A stretch of DNA of 64,000 nucleotides from Lysobacter sp. BMK333-48F3. Its GTDB lineage: Bacteria; Pseudomonadota; Gammaproteobacteria; Xanthomonadales; Xanthomonadaceae. Numbering within the stretch: position 1 is the first letter of the stretch; every line of letters starts with the position of its first letter. Shown piece after piece: positions 19,623 to 28,986 of this stretch. The stretch is from assembly GCF_019733395.1 (NCBI RefSeq), contig NZ_JAIHOO010000001.1, positions 3,410,501-3,474,500 on the forward strand, written 5' to 3'. The position numbers and the translations under genes were made by a program. Under the pieces are notes generated by a model. The model was given only the letters and a program-made list of their open reading frames with translations, did no database searches and was not told where the DNA came from.

Positions 19623-20522
19623 TCAGGGCGCGGCCGGCGCCTTGCTGGCGCGCACCGCATCGCCGCGTTCCAGCACCAGCAAGGGATCGATGCGCACGTC
19701 GAACCAGTTCATGCCCCAGTGCAGGTGCGGCCCGGTCGCGCGTCCGGTCGCGCCGACCGCGCCGACGGTCTGGCCCTGGGCGATGCGGTCGCCGACCTGG
19801 ACGTCGATGCGCGAGAGGTGGAGGAAGTTCGAACTGATGCCGTGGCCATGGTCGAGCACCACGGTGCCGCCGGTCAGGTACAGGCCGGGCTTGGCGAAGC
19901 TGACCACGCCCGCGGCCGGGGCCAGGATCGGCGTGCCCGTAGGCGCGGCGATGTCCATGCCGGAATGGCCCGAGCCTTTCTGGCCGTTGTAGACCCGCTG
20001 GTTGCCGAAGCGGCCGCTGATCCGCCCGCGCACCGGCCAAACGAAGGCCTGGGCGAAGTCGGCGCGGTCGTCGTCGCGCAGCCGCGCGGCCACCACCTCG
20101 GCCTGCTCGCGTTCGATCCGCGCGGCGATTTCCGGTGGCGGGTTGACCGTCTTCGGCGGCACGCCCTGGATGTATTCGGTGGGGAAGTCGCGCGCAGTCA
20201 CCGCGATGCGCGCGCGCTCGACCCGGCCCGGCGCGGTTTCGACCTCGACCTCGAGCGGGCCGGCCGCATCGCGGCCGACCCCGAACACCACCGAGCCGTA
20301 GCCGGTGCTGCGCAGGCTGCGGCCGGCATAGCGCACGGTGCTGCCGGGCGGCACCCGGCCGATCACCATCGCGCCCTGCTGCACCGTTTCGGGGAAGACG
20401 ATGCGCGCATCGGCGCGCGCCGGCGCGCCGGCCGCGGCCGGCGCCTGGGCCGATGCCGGGGCGGCGCTCAGGCCTGCCGTCGCCAGGCACGCCGCCAGCG
20501 CGGCGGCGAGGCCGCGGTTCAT
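19623..20522 (-). CDS. Secreted M23 family peptidase (LytM domain)
   Basis: A signal peptide (about 1-26, ending ASAQA) and a beta-rich middle region are followed by a Peptidase_M23 domain (about 165-285). The zinc-binding motifs are GHSGMDIAAPTG and GPHLHWGM, both complete. Members cleave peptidoglycan cross-links or regulate amidases. The start codon overlaps the pyrC stop (ATGA), so it is the last gene of a yidD-pyrC-M23 operon. Confidence 0.92.
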   Translation of the reverse strand: MNRGLAAALAACLATAGLSAAPASAQAPAAAGAPARADARIVFPETVQQGAMVIGRVPPGSTVRYAGRSLRSTGYGSVVFGVGRDAAGPLEVEVETAPGRVERARIAVTARDFPTEYIQGVPPKTVNPPPEIAARIEREQAEVVAARLRDDDRADFAQAFVWPVRGRISGRFGNQRVYNGQKGSGHSGMDIAAPTGTPILAPAAGVVSFAKPGLYLTGGTVVLDHGHGISSNFLHLSRIDVQVGDRIAQGQTVGAVGATGRATGPHLHWGMNWFDVRIDPLLVLERGDAVRASKAPAAP

Positions 20523-21850
20523 CGGGCGAAGGCCAGGCGCTGCCCGTTCGGAGCGCCGACCAGCGCCGTGCCGTCCCAGGCCAGCACGCCGTTGACCCAG
20601 GTCGAGGCGATCGAGCTATGGAAGGTGCGGCCTTCGAACGGCGACCAGCCGCACTTGGACAGCACGTCCTCGCGCCGCACCGTGTACGGCGCGTCGTCGA
20701 TCAGCACCAGGTCGGCGAAATAGCCTTCGCGCAGGAAGCCGCGATGCTCGACGTCGAACAGCTTGGCCGGGGCGTGGGCGAATTTGTCGACCACCTGGGC
20801 GGTGCTCAGGCGGCCTTCGTGGACCAGTTCCAGCGCCGCGTTGAGGGCGAACTGGACCAGCGGCAGGCCGCTCGGCGCGCCGGTGTAGGGGCGCGCCTTT
20901 TCTTCCAGCGTATGCGGGGCGTGGTCGGTGGCGAGCACGTCGATCACGTCCTCGGCGACGGCGCGGATCAGCGCTTCGCGGTCGGCCGGGTCCTTGATCG
21001 CCGGGTTGCACTTGATCAGGTGGCCGAGCTTTTCGTAGTCGTCGCGGTCGAAGCGCAGGAAGTGGATGCAGGTCTCGGCGGTGATGCGCTTGCCTTCGAT
21101 CGGGCCGGCCTGGAACAGAGCCAGCTCGTCGGCGGTGCTGATGTGCAGCACGTGCAGGCGGGTGCCGTGCTTGCGCGCCAGCGAGATCGCCAGCTCGGTC
21201 GACTTCTTGCAGGCTTCGCGCGAGCGGATGTCGGGATGGAACCGGGCCGGGATGTCGTCGCCGTACTGCGCCTTGTAGCGCGCCAGCTCGGCGTCGATCA
21301 TCGGCGTGTCTTCGCAGTGGGTGATGATCGGCGTCGGCACGTCGCGGAAGATCGCGTCGAGGGTGACCGGATCGTCGACCAGCATGTTGCCGGTCGAGGC
21401 GCCCATGAACACCTTCACCCCCGGCGCGGTGCGCGGGTCCAGCGACTGGATCGCGGCCAGGTTGTCGTTGCTGGCGCCGAGGTAGAAGCCGTAGTTGCCC
21501 CAGGCGCGGCCGGCGGCGCGGCGGTACTTGTCCTCCAGCGCGGCCGAATCCAGGGTCGGCGGGTTGGTGTTGGGCATGTCCATGAACGTGGTCAGCCCGC
21601 CGGCGACCGCGGCCGCCGATTCGGTGGCCATGTCGGCCTTGTATTCCAGACCGGGTTCGCGGAAATGCACCTGGTCGTCGATCATCCCCGGCAGCAGCCG
21701 GCGGCCGGCCGCGTCGACCACGGTTTCGTTGCCGCGCGCGTCCAGGCCGCTGCCGATCTGGGCGATGCGGCCGTTCTCGATGCGCAGGTCGCCGTCGTAC
21801 TCGCGGCCTTCGTTGACCAGCCGGGCGTTGACGATCAGTGTCGATGACAT
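20519..21850 (-). CDS. pyrC: Dihydroorotase, class I
   Basis: A protein of 443 residues with the metal-binding [10 protein letters not shown] (HxR type) near residue 60, HCED, HVLHIST and the catalytic [12 protein letters not shown] block. It closes carbamoyl aspartate to dihydroorotate in pyrimidine synthesis. The lysine expected to be carboxylated in the class is replaced by a [10 protein letters not shown] segment, as in related KxFMG-type enzymes. The 5' end overlaps yidD by 16 bp and the 3' end overlaps the M23 gene. Confidence 0.93.
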   Translation of the reverse strand: MSSTLIVNARLVNEGREYDGDLRIENGRIAQIGSGLDARGNETVVDAAGRRLLPGMIDDQVHFREPGLEYKADMATESAAAVAGGLTTFMDMPNTNPPTLDSAALEDKYRRAAGRAWGNYGFYLGASNDNLAAIQSLDPRTAPGVKVFMGASTGNMLVDDPVTLDAIFRDVPTPIITHCEDTPMIDAELARYKAQYGDDIPARFHPDIRSREACKKSTELAISLARKHGTRLHVLHISTADELALFQAGPIEGKRITAETCIHFLRFDRDDYEKLGHLIKCNPAIKDPADREALIRAVAEDVIDVLATDHAPHTLEEKARPYTGAPSGLPLVQFALNAALELVHEGRLSTAQVVDKFAHAPAKLFDVEHRGFLREGYFADLVLIDDAPYTVRREDVLSKCGWSPFEGRTFHSSIASTWVNGVLAWDGTALVGAPNGQRLAFAR

Positions 21851-22083
21851 GTGTGTTTTCCGGAGTCCAGGGGCGGTACGGGGTCGTGGCCGCCGGGGTG
21901 CAGGGGGTGGCAGCGTGCCAGGCGTCGCAGTGTCAGCCAGCTGCCCCTGAACGCGCCGAAGCGGTCGATCGCCTCCATCGAGTAGGCCGAGCAACTGGGG
22001 TAGAAACGGCAACGCTGGCCCAGCATCGGGCTGATCCAACGCTTATAGCCACGAAGCAGGGCGATGAGGAGACGGTCGATCAC
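21835..22083 (-). CDS. yidD: Membrane protein insertion efficiency factor YidD
   Basis: 82 residues with [25 protein letters not shown] and a final [14 protein letters not shown], the complete YidD signature with its three conserved cysteines. It assists YidC in membrane protein insertion. It is often found with rnpA and yidC; here it overlaps pyrC instead, so it is expressed with pyrimidine synthesis. Confidence 0.93.
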   Translation of the reverse strand: MIDRLLIALLRGYKRWISPMLGQRCRFYPSCSAYSMEAIDRFGAFRGSWLTLRRLARCHPLHPGGHDPVPPLDSGKHTCHRH

Positions 22084-22434
22084 GTTTTCTTAATGCCGGC
22101 AACGGTAGGGACTGGCGCAGGAAACGCGCGTCGCGAAAGCCCTCGGGTGCTGCGTCTGGCCGGTGATTTGGCGCGGTTGCCGCAGGTGCCGCAGCAGGGT
22201 ATAACAGCGCGCTTTCCCCAAACAAGGCAAGTGCGAGACGAAGGTCCGCCGCGGCGCGGAAGCGATGCTACCGTGTCTGCCCGGGCCGGGCGAAAACCGG
22301 CCGTACGCCGGATTTCACTTGCGGTCAGCGAACGCATGTGCATTTGATGACCGGGTGGGTCATGCTTGGCCCGCGAAGCCCTTTCGGACGGCGCGTCCGG
22401 GGGCGCCCTCAGGGAATAGAAGGACAAGCCGCTC
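22084..22434. other. Intergenic region between divergent yidD and dksA
   Basis: 351 bp without a credible gene. It must carry the divergent promoters for the yidD-pyrC-M23 operon and for dksA, but no clear sigma-70 pair could be chosen. The open frames crossing it have no family features. Confidence 0.5.
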
Positions 22435-23544
22435 GTGGCAGTGAAAAAACCTGCGAAGAAGGCCGCCCAGGCCGCCAAGAAGACCGTCAAGCCGGCTGCG
22501 AAGAAGGCGGCCAAGCCTGCGTCCAAACCGGCGCCGCAAAAAACGCCGGCCAAGCCGCCGGCCAAGCCGGCGGCCAAAGCGGTGACCAAGGCGGCCAAAC
22601 CGGCGGCGAAGAAGGCGGCGGTCAAGAAGGCCGCAGCGCAGAAACCCGCAGCGAGCAAGCCGGCGGCCAAGAAGGCCGCAGTCGTAAAGAAGGCGGCGCC
22701 CGCCAAGGCGCCCGCAGCGAAGAAGCCGGCCGCCAAGCCGGCGCCCGCGGCGAAGAAGGCGCCTCCCGCGGCGGCGAAAAAACCCGCACCCGGCAAGGAC
22801 AGCGCAGCGAAGAAGCCCGAGCTTAAAAAAGTTGAAGTGAAAAAGCCCGAAGCTGTGAAGCCCGCAGTCAAGCCGGCTGCCCCACCGCCCGCGCCGCAGG
22901 CCGCCCGCAAGGCCCCTCCTGCAGCGCAGGTCGACAGCACCTCCGACCGAATCAAGAACACAGTGACCCAGACAGCATCCAGCAAACCATCCGCGGGCAA
23001 GCCCGCGACTCCGGCCGCTCCGGCGCCGCGTCCGGCCGGCAAGGTCGCCGTCGCCGTGACCGCCAAGCAGGCGGCGCCGGCTCCGAAGACCAAGGTCAAG
23101 GTCGTGGCTTACCAGAACGACCCGGCCACCGGCCGGCCGATCGTGCCGAACGGCTACAAGCCGGGCTCCGACGAGGAGTACATGAGCCCGCTGCAGCTGG
23201 AGTACTTCCGCCAGCGCCTGCTGCAGTGGCGTACCGACCTGGTCGAGGAGTCCAAGCAGACCATCGAGAACCTCAAGGACGAAGTGCGCGACGTCGGCGA
23301 CGAAGCCGAACGCGCCACCCGCGAGACCGAGAACTCGCTCGAACTGCGTACCCGCGACCGCTATCGCAAGCTGATCAGCAAGATCGACAGCACCCTCAAG
23401 CGGGTCGATTCCGGCGACTACGGCTTCTGCGTCGATACCGGCGAAGAAATCGGCCTGGAGCGCCTGGAGGCGCGCCTGACCGCCGAGCGCACCATCGACG
23501 CCCAGGAGCGCTGGGAGCATCTGCAGAAGCAGATGGGCGACTGA
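22435..23544 (+). CDS. dksA: DksA-type RNA polymerase-binding protein with long Lys/Ala/Pro-rich N-terminal arm
   Basis: Residues about 1-215 are a low-complexity Lys/Ala/Pro arm built of AAKK/PAAK repeats, like histone H1 or AlgP tails. Residues about 235-369 are the DksA coiled coil (YFRQRLLQWRTDLVEESKQT, with the conserved Asp pair in DEVRDVGDEAERA) and the globular head. The zinc finger retains one cysteine (FCVDTGEEIGL); the others are Thr/Ala (TIDAQERWE), as in Cys-poor DksA forms. DksA with ppGpp redirects RNA polymerase in the stringent response. The start is GTG at 22435. A strong terminator follows. Confidence 0.9.
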   Translation: MAVKKPAKKAAQAAKKTVKPAAKKAAKPASKPAPQKTPAKPPAKPAAKAVTKAAKPAAKKAAVKKAAAQKPAASKPAAKKAAVVKKAAPAKAPAAKKPAAKPAPAAKKAPPAAAKKPAPGKDSAAKKPELKKVEVKKPEAVKPAVKPAAPPPAPQAARKAPPAAQVDSTSDRIKNTVTQTASSKPSAGKPATPAAPAPRPAGKVAVAVTAKQAAPAPKTKVKVVAYQNDPATGRPIVPNGYKPGSDEEYMSPLQLEYFRQRLLQWRTDLVEESKQTIENLKDEVRDVGDEAERATRETENSLELRTRDRYRKLISKIDSTLKRVDSGDYGFCVDTGEEIGLERLEARLTAERTIDAQERWEHLQKQMGD

Positions 23545-23570
23545 ACCGTCGCTCCGGCCCGGCCTGATCA

Positions 23571-23594
23571 AAGCCCCGCGAAAGCGGGGCTTTT
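23571..23594 (+). terminator. Intrinsic terminator after dksA
   Basis: The stem AAGCCCCGC/GCGGGGCTT with a GAAA loop and a T-run, 26 bp after the dksA stop codon. Confidence 0.9.
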
Positions 23595-23659
23595 CGTTGG
23601 CGGCCGAGGCGGTGCGCTGCCAGCCGCGCCGGGTCGGCCTGGGCGCGAGGCACCCGCCA

Positions 23660-24058
23660 CGAGTCGGCGGCTTGATCGCCGAGGCTTTTCGCGCCGAGGA
23701 CGAGGCCTCGATCCCGCTCGTGCTAGGCCTGCTGGACGACGATAGCCAGCTCCATGAGGCGATCTTCGGCGTGGGCCACGCCGTCGAGAGCTTTGCGCCG
23801 GAGCGGTATTCGCCGCGCTGGCGCACAGTCTGACGACGCTGCGCCAGCGGGCGCCGGAGTGGTTCGGCCCTGCTGGATGCCCGGATACTCGATTCGCCGC
23901 CGCACCATGGCGGATTTCTCGATGCGTTCGCACCGCCGCAGGAGGCGGTGGGTGCGCCGGAGATCGCGATTCCCGATGAGATCGCCGCCGAGCCCGGCTA
24001 CGCCGCCTGCAGCGACGGGCTAGCCGCCGGCGGCTGCCGGCGCCCGGACGCGGTGCTA
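23660..24058 (+). pseudogene. Frameshifted remnant of an immunity-type protein (Imm30-like)
   Basis: Three reading frames in succession give one plausible protein. Frame 1 (to about 23807) reads LIAEAFRAEDEASIPLVLGL, then LHEAIFGVGHAVESFAPERY. Frame 2 (about 23809-23868) reads AVFAALAHSLTTLRQRAPEW. Frame 3 (from about 23866) reads LLDARILDSPPHHGGFLDAF. Joined, they resemble polymorphic-toxin immunity proteins of the Imm30 kind, which have HxIESF and a later RILNSP. The 5' end also appears lost. No toxin gene adjoins it. The Imm30 match is from memory of the family pattern. Confidence 0.5.
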
Positions 24059-24092
24059 TGGTGTCCGCACTCGCGCAACCCGGCCGCCGTGC

Positions 24093-24437
24093 ATGGACGA
24101 TCTGCTGTTACTGGCCGCACCTGCGCTGATCGTCGGCCTCAACCTCGTGCTGTGGCGGCTGTCCTATCGCTTCGACCGCATCGCCGGCCCGGCCTTGTTC
24201 GCGCTCAACCTGCTGGCCGGTTCGCCCTTGATCGGCGTGGGCGTCTGGCAGTGGGCCAGCCTCGATGCCGAGCCCAGCGTCGCCGGCAGCTATGGCGACG
24301 TGCTGGCGGCGGTCGCGGCGGCGGGGTTGAACGCCCTGATCGCCCTGATCGGCGCGGTCGCGGCGGCCGTGCGCAAACCGGCGCCTGCACCGCGTTCCGA
24401 GGCGGACCGCCGGCGGGTCAGACTGCGCAGCGATTGA
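24093..24437 (+). CDS. Small membrane protein, unknown function
   Basis: 114 residues with three predicted membrane helices (about 3-20, 30-52 and 68-90) and a short Arg-rich cytoplasmic tail. No family recognised. It is convergent with the MFS gene, which ends 19 bp away. G+C is in line with the host genes. Confidence 0.6.
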   Translation: MDDLLLLAAPALIVGLNLVLWRLSYRFDRIAGPALFALNLLAGSPLIGVGVWQWASLDAEPSVAGSYGDVLAAVAAAGLNALIALIGAVAAAVRKPAPAPRSEADRRRVRLRSD

Positions 24438-24455
24438 TCCGGCCGCGGTGCGGCC

Positions 24456-25805
24456 TCATTGCAGCTCGCGCAGGTCCAGCCGGCGCAGCTTCGGCGCCAG
24501 TTGCGCGGTCGCGGCGACCACCACCAGGGTCATGCAGCCGCCGAAGATCACCGACGGCACCAGGCCGAGCAGGCGCGCGGCGAGACCGGACTCGAACGCG
24601 CCGAGCTCGTTCGAGGAACCGATGAAGATGCCGTTGATCGACGACACCCGGCCGCGCATCTCGTCCGGGGTCGACAACTGCAGGATGGTCGAGCGCAGCA
24701 CCACCGACACGCCGTCGCACATGCCCGACAGCATCAGCATCAGCGCCGACAGCCAGAACTCGCGCGACAGGGCGAAGCCGATGATGCACAGGCCGAAGCC
24801 GGCCACCGCGTACAGCAGCAGGCGCCCGGCGTGCTTCTGCGGCGGATGCCGGGCCAGCCACAGGCCGACCAGCACCGCGCCCGCGGCCGGCGCGGCGCGC
24901 AACACGCCCAGCGCTTCCGGGCCGTAATGCAGCACGTCGTGGATGAAGGCCGGCAGCAGCGCGACCGCGCCGCCGAACAGCACCGAGAACATGTCCAGCG
25001 CCTGCGCGCCGAGCACGACCTGGTGATTGAACACGAAGCGCAGGCCTTCGCCGATGCTCTTGAACACCGGCGCGCGCTCGCTCGGCGCCGGCGGTTCGGT
25101 CACCCGCAGGGTGCTGATCGCGATCGCCGCGGCGACGGCGAAGCCGGTCGCGACCAGGTAGGCCGAGGTCTTGCCGCCCCAGGCCACCAGCACGCCGCCC
25201 AGCGCCGGCCCCAGCACCAGCCCGGTCTGCATGACCACGCTGCTGACCCCGGCGCCGCGCGCGTAGTGCTTGCGCTTGAGCACGCGCGCGAACAACGACA
25301 TGTACACCGGGCCGAGGAAGGCGCGGACCACGCCGTTGAGCGCGATCGCCGCATAGATGGTCGCGGTGGCGAAGCCGAACCCGCCGGCCGGCAGCGTGCC
25401 CCAGGCGACCGAGGCCAACAGCGCGGTGGTCGCGACCAGGCCCAGGCAGGCGAACAGGCCGAGCTTGCGCCGTGGCAGGTGATCGACCGCGTAGCCGGCG
25501 AACAGGGCGAAGCAGAAGTAGGGCACCACCTCGGCCAGGCCGATCAGGCCCAGGGCGAAGGGATCGCGGGTCAGTTCGTAGACGTGCCAGCCGACCGTGA
25601 CCGCGACGATCTGGTACGACAGCATGCCCAGCAGCCGGTACACCAGCAGGCCGACGAAACCGGGGTTGCGCAGCAACGGGCGCAGACCTTCGGAATCCGG
25701 GCCCTCGGAATCGGAACCCTTGAAATCGGAGCCCTTGAAATCCGGGCCTTCTGACGCCGGATCGGATGTGTCGGTTTGGCCGGCGCTGGACGGGCCGGCG
25801 CTCAC
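24456..25805 (-). CDS. MFS transporter (MFS_3, EntS-like)
   Basis: 449 residues. A hydrophilic N-terminal tail of about 40 residues (repeated FKGSD/SEGPD units encoded by 15-bp tandem repeats) is followed by 12 predicted membrane helices, with the loop 2-3 motif GYAVDHLPRRKLG of the major facilitator family. The region after helix 6 (FKSIGEGLRFVFNHQ) resembles the enterobactin-exporter group. The substrate is unknown. The GTG start overlaps the sufE stop (GTGA), so it is the second gene of a sufE-MFS pair. Confidence 0.88.
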   Translation of the reverse strand: MSAGPSSAGQTDTSDPASEGPDFKGSDFKGSDSEGPDSEGLRPLLRNPGFVGLLVYRLLGMLSYQIVAVTVGWHVYELTRDPFALGLIGLAEVVPYFCFALFAGYAVDHLPRRKLGLFACLGLVATTALLASVAWGTLPAGGFGFATATIYAAIALNGVVRAFLGPVYMSLFARVLKRKHYARGAGVSSVVMQTGLVLGPALGGVLVAWGGKTSAYLVATGFAVAAAIAISTLRVTEPPAPSERAPVFKSIGEGLRFVFNHQVVLGAQALDMFSVLFGGAVALLPAFIHDVLHYGPEALGVLRAAPAAGAVLVGLWLARHPPQKHAGRLLLYAVAGFGLCIIGFALSREFWLSALMLMLSGMCDGVSVVLRSTILQLSTPDEMRGRVSSINGIFIGSSNELGAFESGLAARLLGLVPSVIFGGCMTLVVVAATAQLAPKLRRLDLRELQ

Positions 25806-26254
25806 AGGCGCCGTTGCGCCTGCTCGCGGATGAAGGCCAGCAGCGCGGCCAGGCCGTTGCTGCGGGTCGGCGAGAGGTGCTTGGCCAGGCCGATGTCGGC
25901 GATGTAGTCGGCCGAGGTGGCGACGATCTCGCTCGCGCTGCGTCCGGAGTACACGCGCAAGGCCAGGTAGATCAGCCCGGAGACGATCGCCGAATCGCTG
26001 ATCGCGTGGAAATCCAGGCGCTGCGCATCGCCCTCGACCGCGATCCAGACCATCGACTGGCAGCCGAGCAGGCGATGCTCTTCGGTCTTGTAGGCCTGCG
26101 GCAGGTCCGGCAGCTTGCGGCCGAGGTCGATCAGATACTGGTAGCGCTCGGACCAGTCGCCGAAGAAGGCGAACTCGTCGCGGATCGCGGCCTGAGCCTG
26201 GACGGCGCTGGGTTCGAGCGGAAACGGGGAAGCGGGGAGGGCGACGGCGTTCAT
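25802..26254 (-). CDS. sufE: SufE family cysteine desulfuration protein
   Basis: 150 residues. The FAFFGDWSERYQYLIDLG segment and the sulfur-accepting Cys in HRLLGCQSMVW identify SufE, which takes persulfide sulfur from the SufS desulfurase and passes it to Fe-S cluster assembly. The start at 26254 (MNAVALPA) is chosen because upstream codons overlap cysS. It lies 22 bp after cysS on the same strand, a sulfur-themed pairing; no suf operon is near. Confidence 0.9.
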   Translation of the reverse strand: MNAVALPASPFPLEPSAVQAQAAIRDEFAFFGDWSERYQYLIDLGRKLPDLPQAYKTEEHRLLGCQSMVWIAVEGDAQRLDFHAISDSAIVSGLIYLALRVYSGRSASEIVATSADYIADIGLAKHLSPTRSNGLAALLAFIREQAQRRL

Positions 26255-26276
26255 CGAATCTGGGGTCCTGCGCGTG

Positions 26277-27680
26277 TCAGGACCCGGTTTCCTCGGTATT
26301 GAGTTCCGGGCGCTTGCGCACCCAGCGCACGCCCTGCGGCGTGTCTTCGAGCAGGATGTTCTCATCGGCCAACTGCTGGCGGATCGCGTCGGCACGGGCG
26401 AAATCGCGCGCCTTCTTGGCCGCGCTGCGCTCCTCGACCAGGGCCTGGATGCGCTCGTCGTCCTGGTCGCCGGCAGCGCCGGCGAACCACACCGCCGGAT
26501 CCTGCTGCAGCAAGCCCAGGGCCAGGCCGGCGCCGAGCAGCTCGCGCTTGAGCCGGGCCTGTTCGGCCGGATCGGCGGCCTTGCGCGCCTCGGCGGCGAT
26601 GCGGGCGATCTCGGCCAGGGCCTGCGGCGTGCCCAGGTCGTCGTCGAGGATGCGCTCGATCTCGTCCGGGATCCGCACCGGGCCGGCGTCGACCGCGGCC
26701 AGGTCGCGCAGGGTGCCGTACAGCCGGTCGAGGGTGCGCGCGCACTGCTCGATCAGCTTGTTCGACCAGTCCAGCGGCTGGCGGTAGTGGGCGGTCAGCA
26801 AGGCGTAACGCAGCGCCTCGGCCGGATGCTTCTCCAGCAGCTCGTGCACGGTCTCGATATTGCCGCGCGACTTGGCCATCTTCTCGCCGTCGAAGTTCAG
26901 CATGCCGTTGTGCAGCCAGAACCGGGCGAACACCTTGCCGCCGTGCGCGCATTCGCTCTGCGCGATCTCGTTCTCGTGGTGCGGGAACATCAGGTCGTTG
27001 CCGCCGGCATGGATGTCGATGGTCTCGCCCAGGTGGGCGGCGGCCATCGCCGAGCATTCGATATGCCAGCCCGGACGGCCGCGACCCCAGGGCGAGTCCC
27101 AGCCGGGCAGGTCGCCGCTGGAGGGCTTCCACAGGACGAAATCGCCGGCATCGCGCTTATAGGGAGCGACCTCGATGCGCGCGCCGGCGCGCATGTCGTC
27201 GATGTCGCGGCGCGACAGCTTGCCGTAGTCGGGATAGCTCTGGATCGCGAACAACACGTGGCCTTCGGCCTCGTAGGCGTGGCCGGCCTCGATCAGGCGT
27301 TCGATCATCGCCACGATCTGGCCGATGTGCGCGGTCGCGGCCGGTTCCAGGTCGGGCAGGCGCACGCCCAGCGCGCCCATGTCCTGGCGGTAGATCGCGG
27401 CGTAGTGCTCGGTGATGGCCGAGATCGGCACGCCCTGTTCGGCCGCGGCGGCGTTGATCTTGTCGTCGACATCGGTGATGTTGCGGGCGAAGGCCAGCGC
27501 GCCGTAACGGCGGCGCAGCAGGTCGGCCAACACGCCGAACACCACCGGGCCGCGGGCGTTGCCGATGTGGGCGTAGTTGTAGACCGTGGGGCCGCACAGA
27601 TACATGGTCGGGCGGGCCTGATCCAGGGGAACGAAGGCTTCGACCTGTCGCGACAGGCTGTTGTAGAGATGCAGGCTCAT
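26277..27680 (-). CDS. cysS: Cysteinyl-tRNA synthetase
   Basis: 467 residues. The zinc/HIGH region is [19 protein letters not shown]. The other zinc ligands are Cys in [10 protein letters not shown] and HxxE in [12 protein letters not shown]. The KMSKS motif reads KMAKS. The length is usual for CysS. The start [12 protein letters not shown] at 27680 matches the family N-terminus, though the frame is open further upstream. Confidence 0.96.
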   Translation of the reverse strand: MSLHLYNSLSRQVEAFVPLDQARPTMYLCGPTVYNYAHIGNARGPVVFGVLADLLRRRYGALAFARNITDVDDKINAAAAEQGVPISAITEHYAAIYRQDMGALGVRLPDLEPAATAHIGQIVAMIERLIEAGHAYEAEGHVLFAIQSYPDYGKLSRRDIDDMRAGARIEVAPYKRDAGDFVLWKPSSGDLPGWDSPWGRGRPGWHIECSAMAAAHLGETIDIHAGGNDLMFPHHENEIAQSECAHGGKVFARFWLHNGMLNFDGEKMAKSRGNIETVHELLEKHPAEALRYALLTAHYRQPLDWSNKLIEQCARTLDRLYGTLRDLAAVDAGPVRIPDEIERILDDDLGTPQALAEIARIAAEARKAADPAEQARLKRELLGAGLALGLLQQDPAVWFAGAAGDQDDERIQALVEERSAAKKARDFARADAIRQQLADENILLEDTPQGVRWVRKRPELNTEETGS

Positions 27681-28130
27681 GGCGGCACGGATGGGAGTCG
27701 GGTTCATTCTAGCGAAGGCACGCTCGCCGCGCCCGGACGCGATCGCGCCGGAGCGGCCGCGGCGCTGCGGCGATCGCCGGCTGCGACGGGATGGAGCGGG
27801 GCGGCGCCGGCCCGAGCCTCGCGGCATCGCCCGGGGTGCTGGGTGCGAGCGGCGGCCGGCGCCAGGTGCTGCGCGGCCGTCGTGGCTGCGCAGGCGGGCC
27901 TCCGGAGACTTCAGAGTCTGGTCGCGGTGAAGCCCTGGATCCCCGCTTTCGCGGGGATGACGGTAGGCAGGGATGACGGTGGGCAGGTTTGCCGGCGCTG
28001 GGCCGCGATCCTGGAGAGAGCCCGACAGGCCGCGTCCGGCCCGCCGCCGGGACCGGCCTAAAGGTGGGATTCAGGCCGTGCCGGCACACTGCTCTTACAA
28101 TTTATTCACGAATCCGTCTCCGCGAGCCCG
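27681..28130. other. Intergenic region with a REP-like palindrome
   Basis: 450 bp between the divergent cysS and the small exported protein gene. It contains the palindrome ATCCCCGC/GCGGGGAT with tandem GGATGACGGT units at 27934-27987, a type of dispersed repeat common in Xanthomonadaceae. The rest is G+C-rich with no gene; the short AT-rich stretch at about 28098-28112 is the likely promoter area of the next gene. Confidence 0.6.
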
Positions 28131-28598
28131 ATGAACCGAACCGCCTTGCAGGCTTCGATCCTGGTGCTGGCCAGCGCCCTGGCTGCGGCGTCGTCGCTGC
28201 CGGCCGCAGCCCAGCACACCGTGATCCAGGCCGAAAACGTGCGTTTCGACTATGCCCAGGTGCTGCGGGTGACCCCGGTCTACCAGACCCTGCGCGCGAC
28301 CACGGTCGAGCAGCAATGCGACCCCGAGCCCGCCAAGGACGAGAACTCGCGCCTGTCGCGGGTGGTCGGGGCGGTGCGCGAGGCCTTGGGCCGGGAGCGC
28401 AATCCCAAGCCGAGCACCGGCGACAACTGCCGCCCGGTGCCGGTCGACCGCGAGTTCCGCCGGCCGATCGCCTACGACGTCGACTACGTCTACAAGGGCG
28501 CCCGGTTCCGCTCGCGCCTGCCCGAGGACCCGGGCAACAAGCTGCGGATCCGGGTCGCGGTGACCCCGGTCATCACCCCGATCAGCACCTCGCGCTGA
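28131..28598 (+). CDS. Small exported protein, unknown function
   Basis: 155 residues with a signal peptide (about 1-27, ending PAAAQ). The mature part contains VTPVYQTLRATTVEQQC, REFRRPIAYDVDYVYKG and RLPEDPGNKLRIRVAV. These recall the flanks of glycine-zipper outer-membrane proteins of the 17-kDa/SlyB type, but the glycine zipper is replaced by a short charged region. Two cysteines may form a disulfide in the periplasm. Function unknown. Confidence 0.78.
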   Translation: MNRTALQASILVLASALAAASSLPAAAQHTVIQAENVRFDYAQVLRVTPVYQTLRATTVEQQCDPEPAKDENSRLSRVVGAVREALGRERNPKPSTGDNCRPVPVDREFRRPIAYDVDYVYKGARFRSRLPEDPGNKLRIRVAVTPVITPISTSR

Positions 28599-28725
28599 GC
28601 CCGGCGGCGTCCCGACCCGACCGTACGGCTTGCGCCCGGCCCCCGCGCATGCGAGCATTCGCGACCTCATGAACCCGAACTACGCCGACGCCGACGTTCT
28701 GACCTCCGCCTACATGGCGGCGGGC

Positions 28726-28773
28726 ATGACCTCGCGCGCGCGTCGACCGTTGCCCTGCCAATCCGCTGGGTGA
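28726..28773 (+). promoter_or_regulatory. Candidate Arg-containing leader peptide upstream of argF'
   Basis: A 15-codon frame (MTSRARRPLPCQSAG) contains three arginine codons within four residues. The hairpin GACGGCG/CGCCGTC follows at its stop, then an intrinsic terminator at 28816-28842, and then argF'. This is the layout of a transcription attenuator. The ribosome-binding site is weak (GGCGGG) and arginine attenuation is not an established mechanism, so this is a hypothesis. Confidence 0.3.
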
Positions 28774-28815
28774 CGGCGCTCGCCGTCGTTCGTGTAACAA
28801 GCACCACACACGAAA

Positions 28816-28842
28816 AGCCCAGCCTAGCGCTGGGCTTTTTTG
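28816..28842 (+). terminator. Intrinsic terminator upstream of argF'
   Basis: The stem AGCCCAGC/GCTGGGCT with a short loop and a run of six T. It is 218 bp after the preceding gene and 145 bp before argF', so it could be a late terminator for the former or an attenuator for the latter. Confidence 0.85.
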
Positions 28843-28851
28843 CTTTTCGGC

Positions 28852-28980
28852 TCGGGAATCGGGAATGGGGAGTCGGGAATCGGCAGAGCAGTACGCCGTT
28901 GCCCGTTTCCCCTCGCGACTGCCGGCCACAGCGCCACCGCTCTAACCGATTCCCCCATTCCCGATTCCCCATTCCCGAGC
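28852..28980. repeat. Inverted pair of GATTCCC-type tandem tracts
   Basis: GGGAATC-type units at 28852-28882 and the reverse-complement GATTCCC-type units at 28945-28980 face each other across about 60 bp just before argF'. They could form a long hairpin. The second tract ends seven bases before the argF' start and leaves no clear Shine-Dalgarno sequence there. Confidence 0.75.
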
Positions 28981-28986
28981 CAACCG

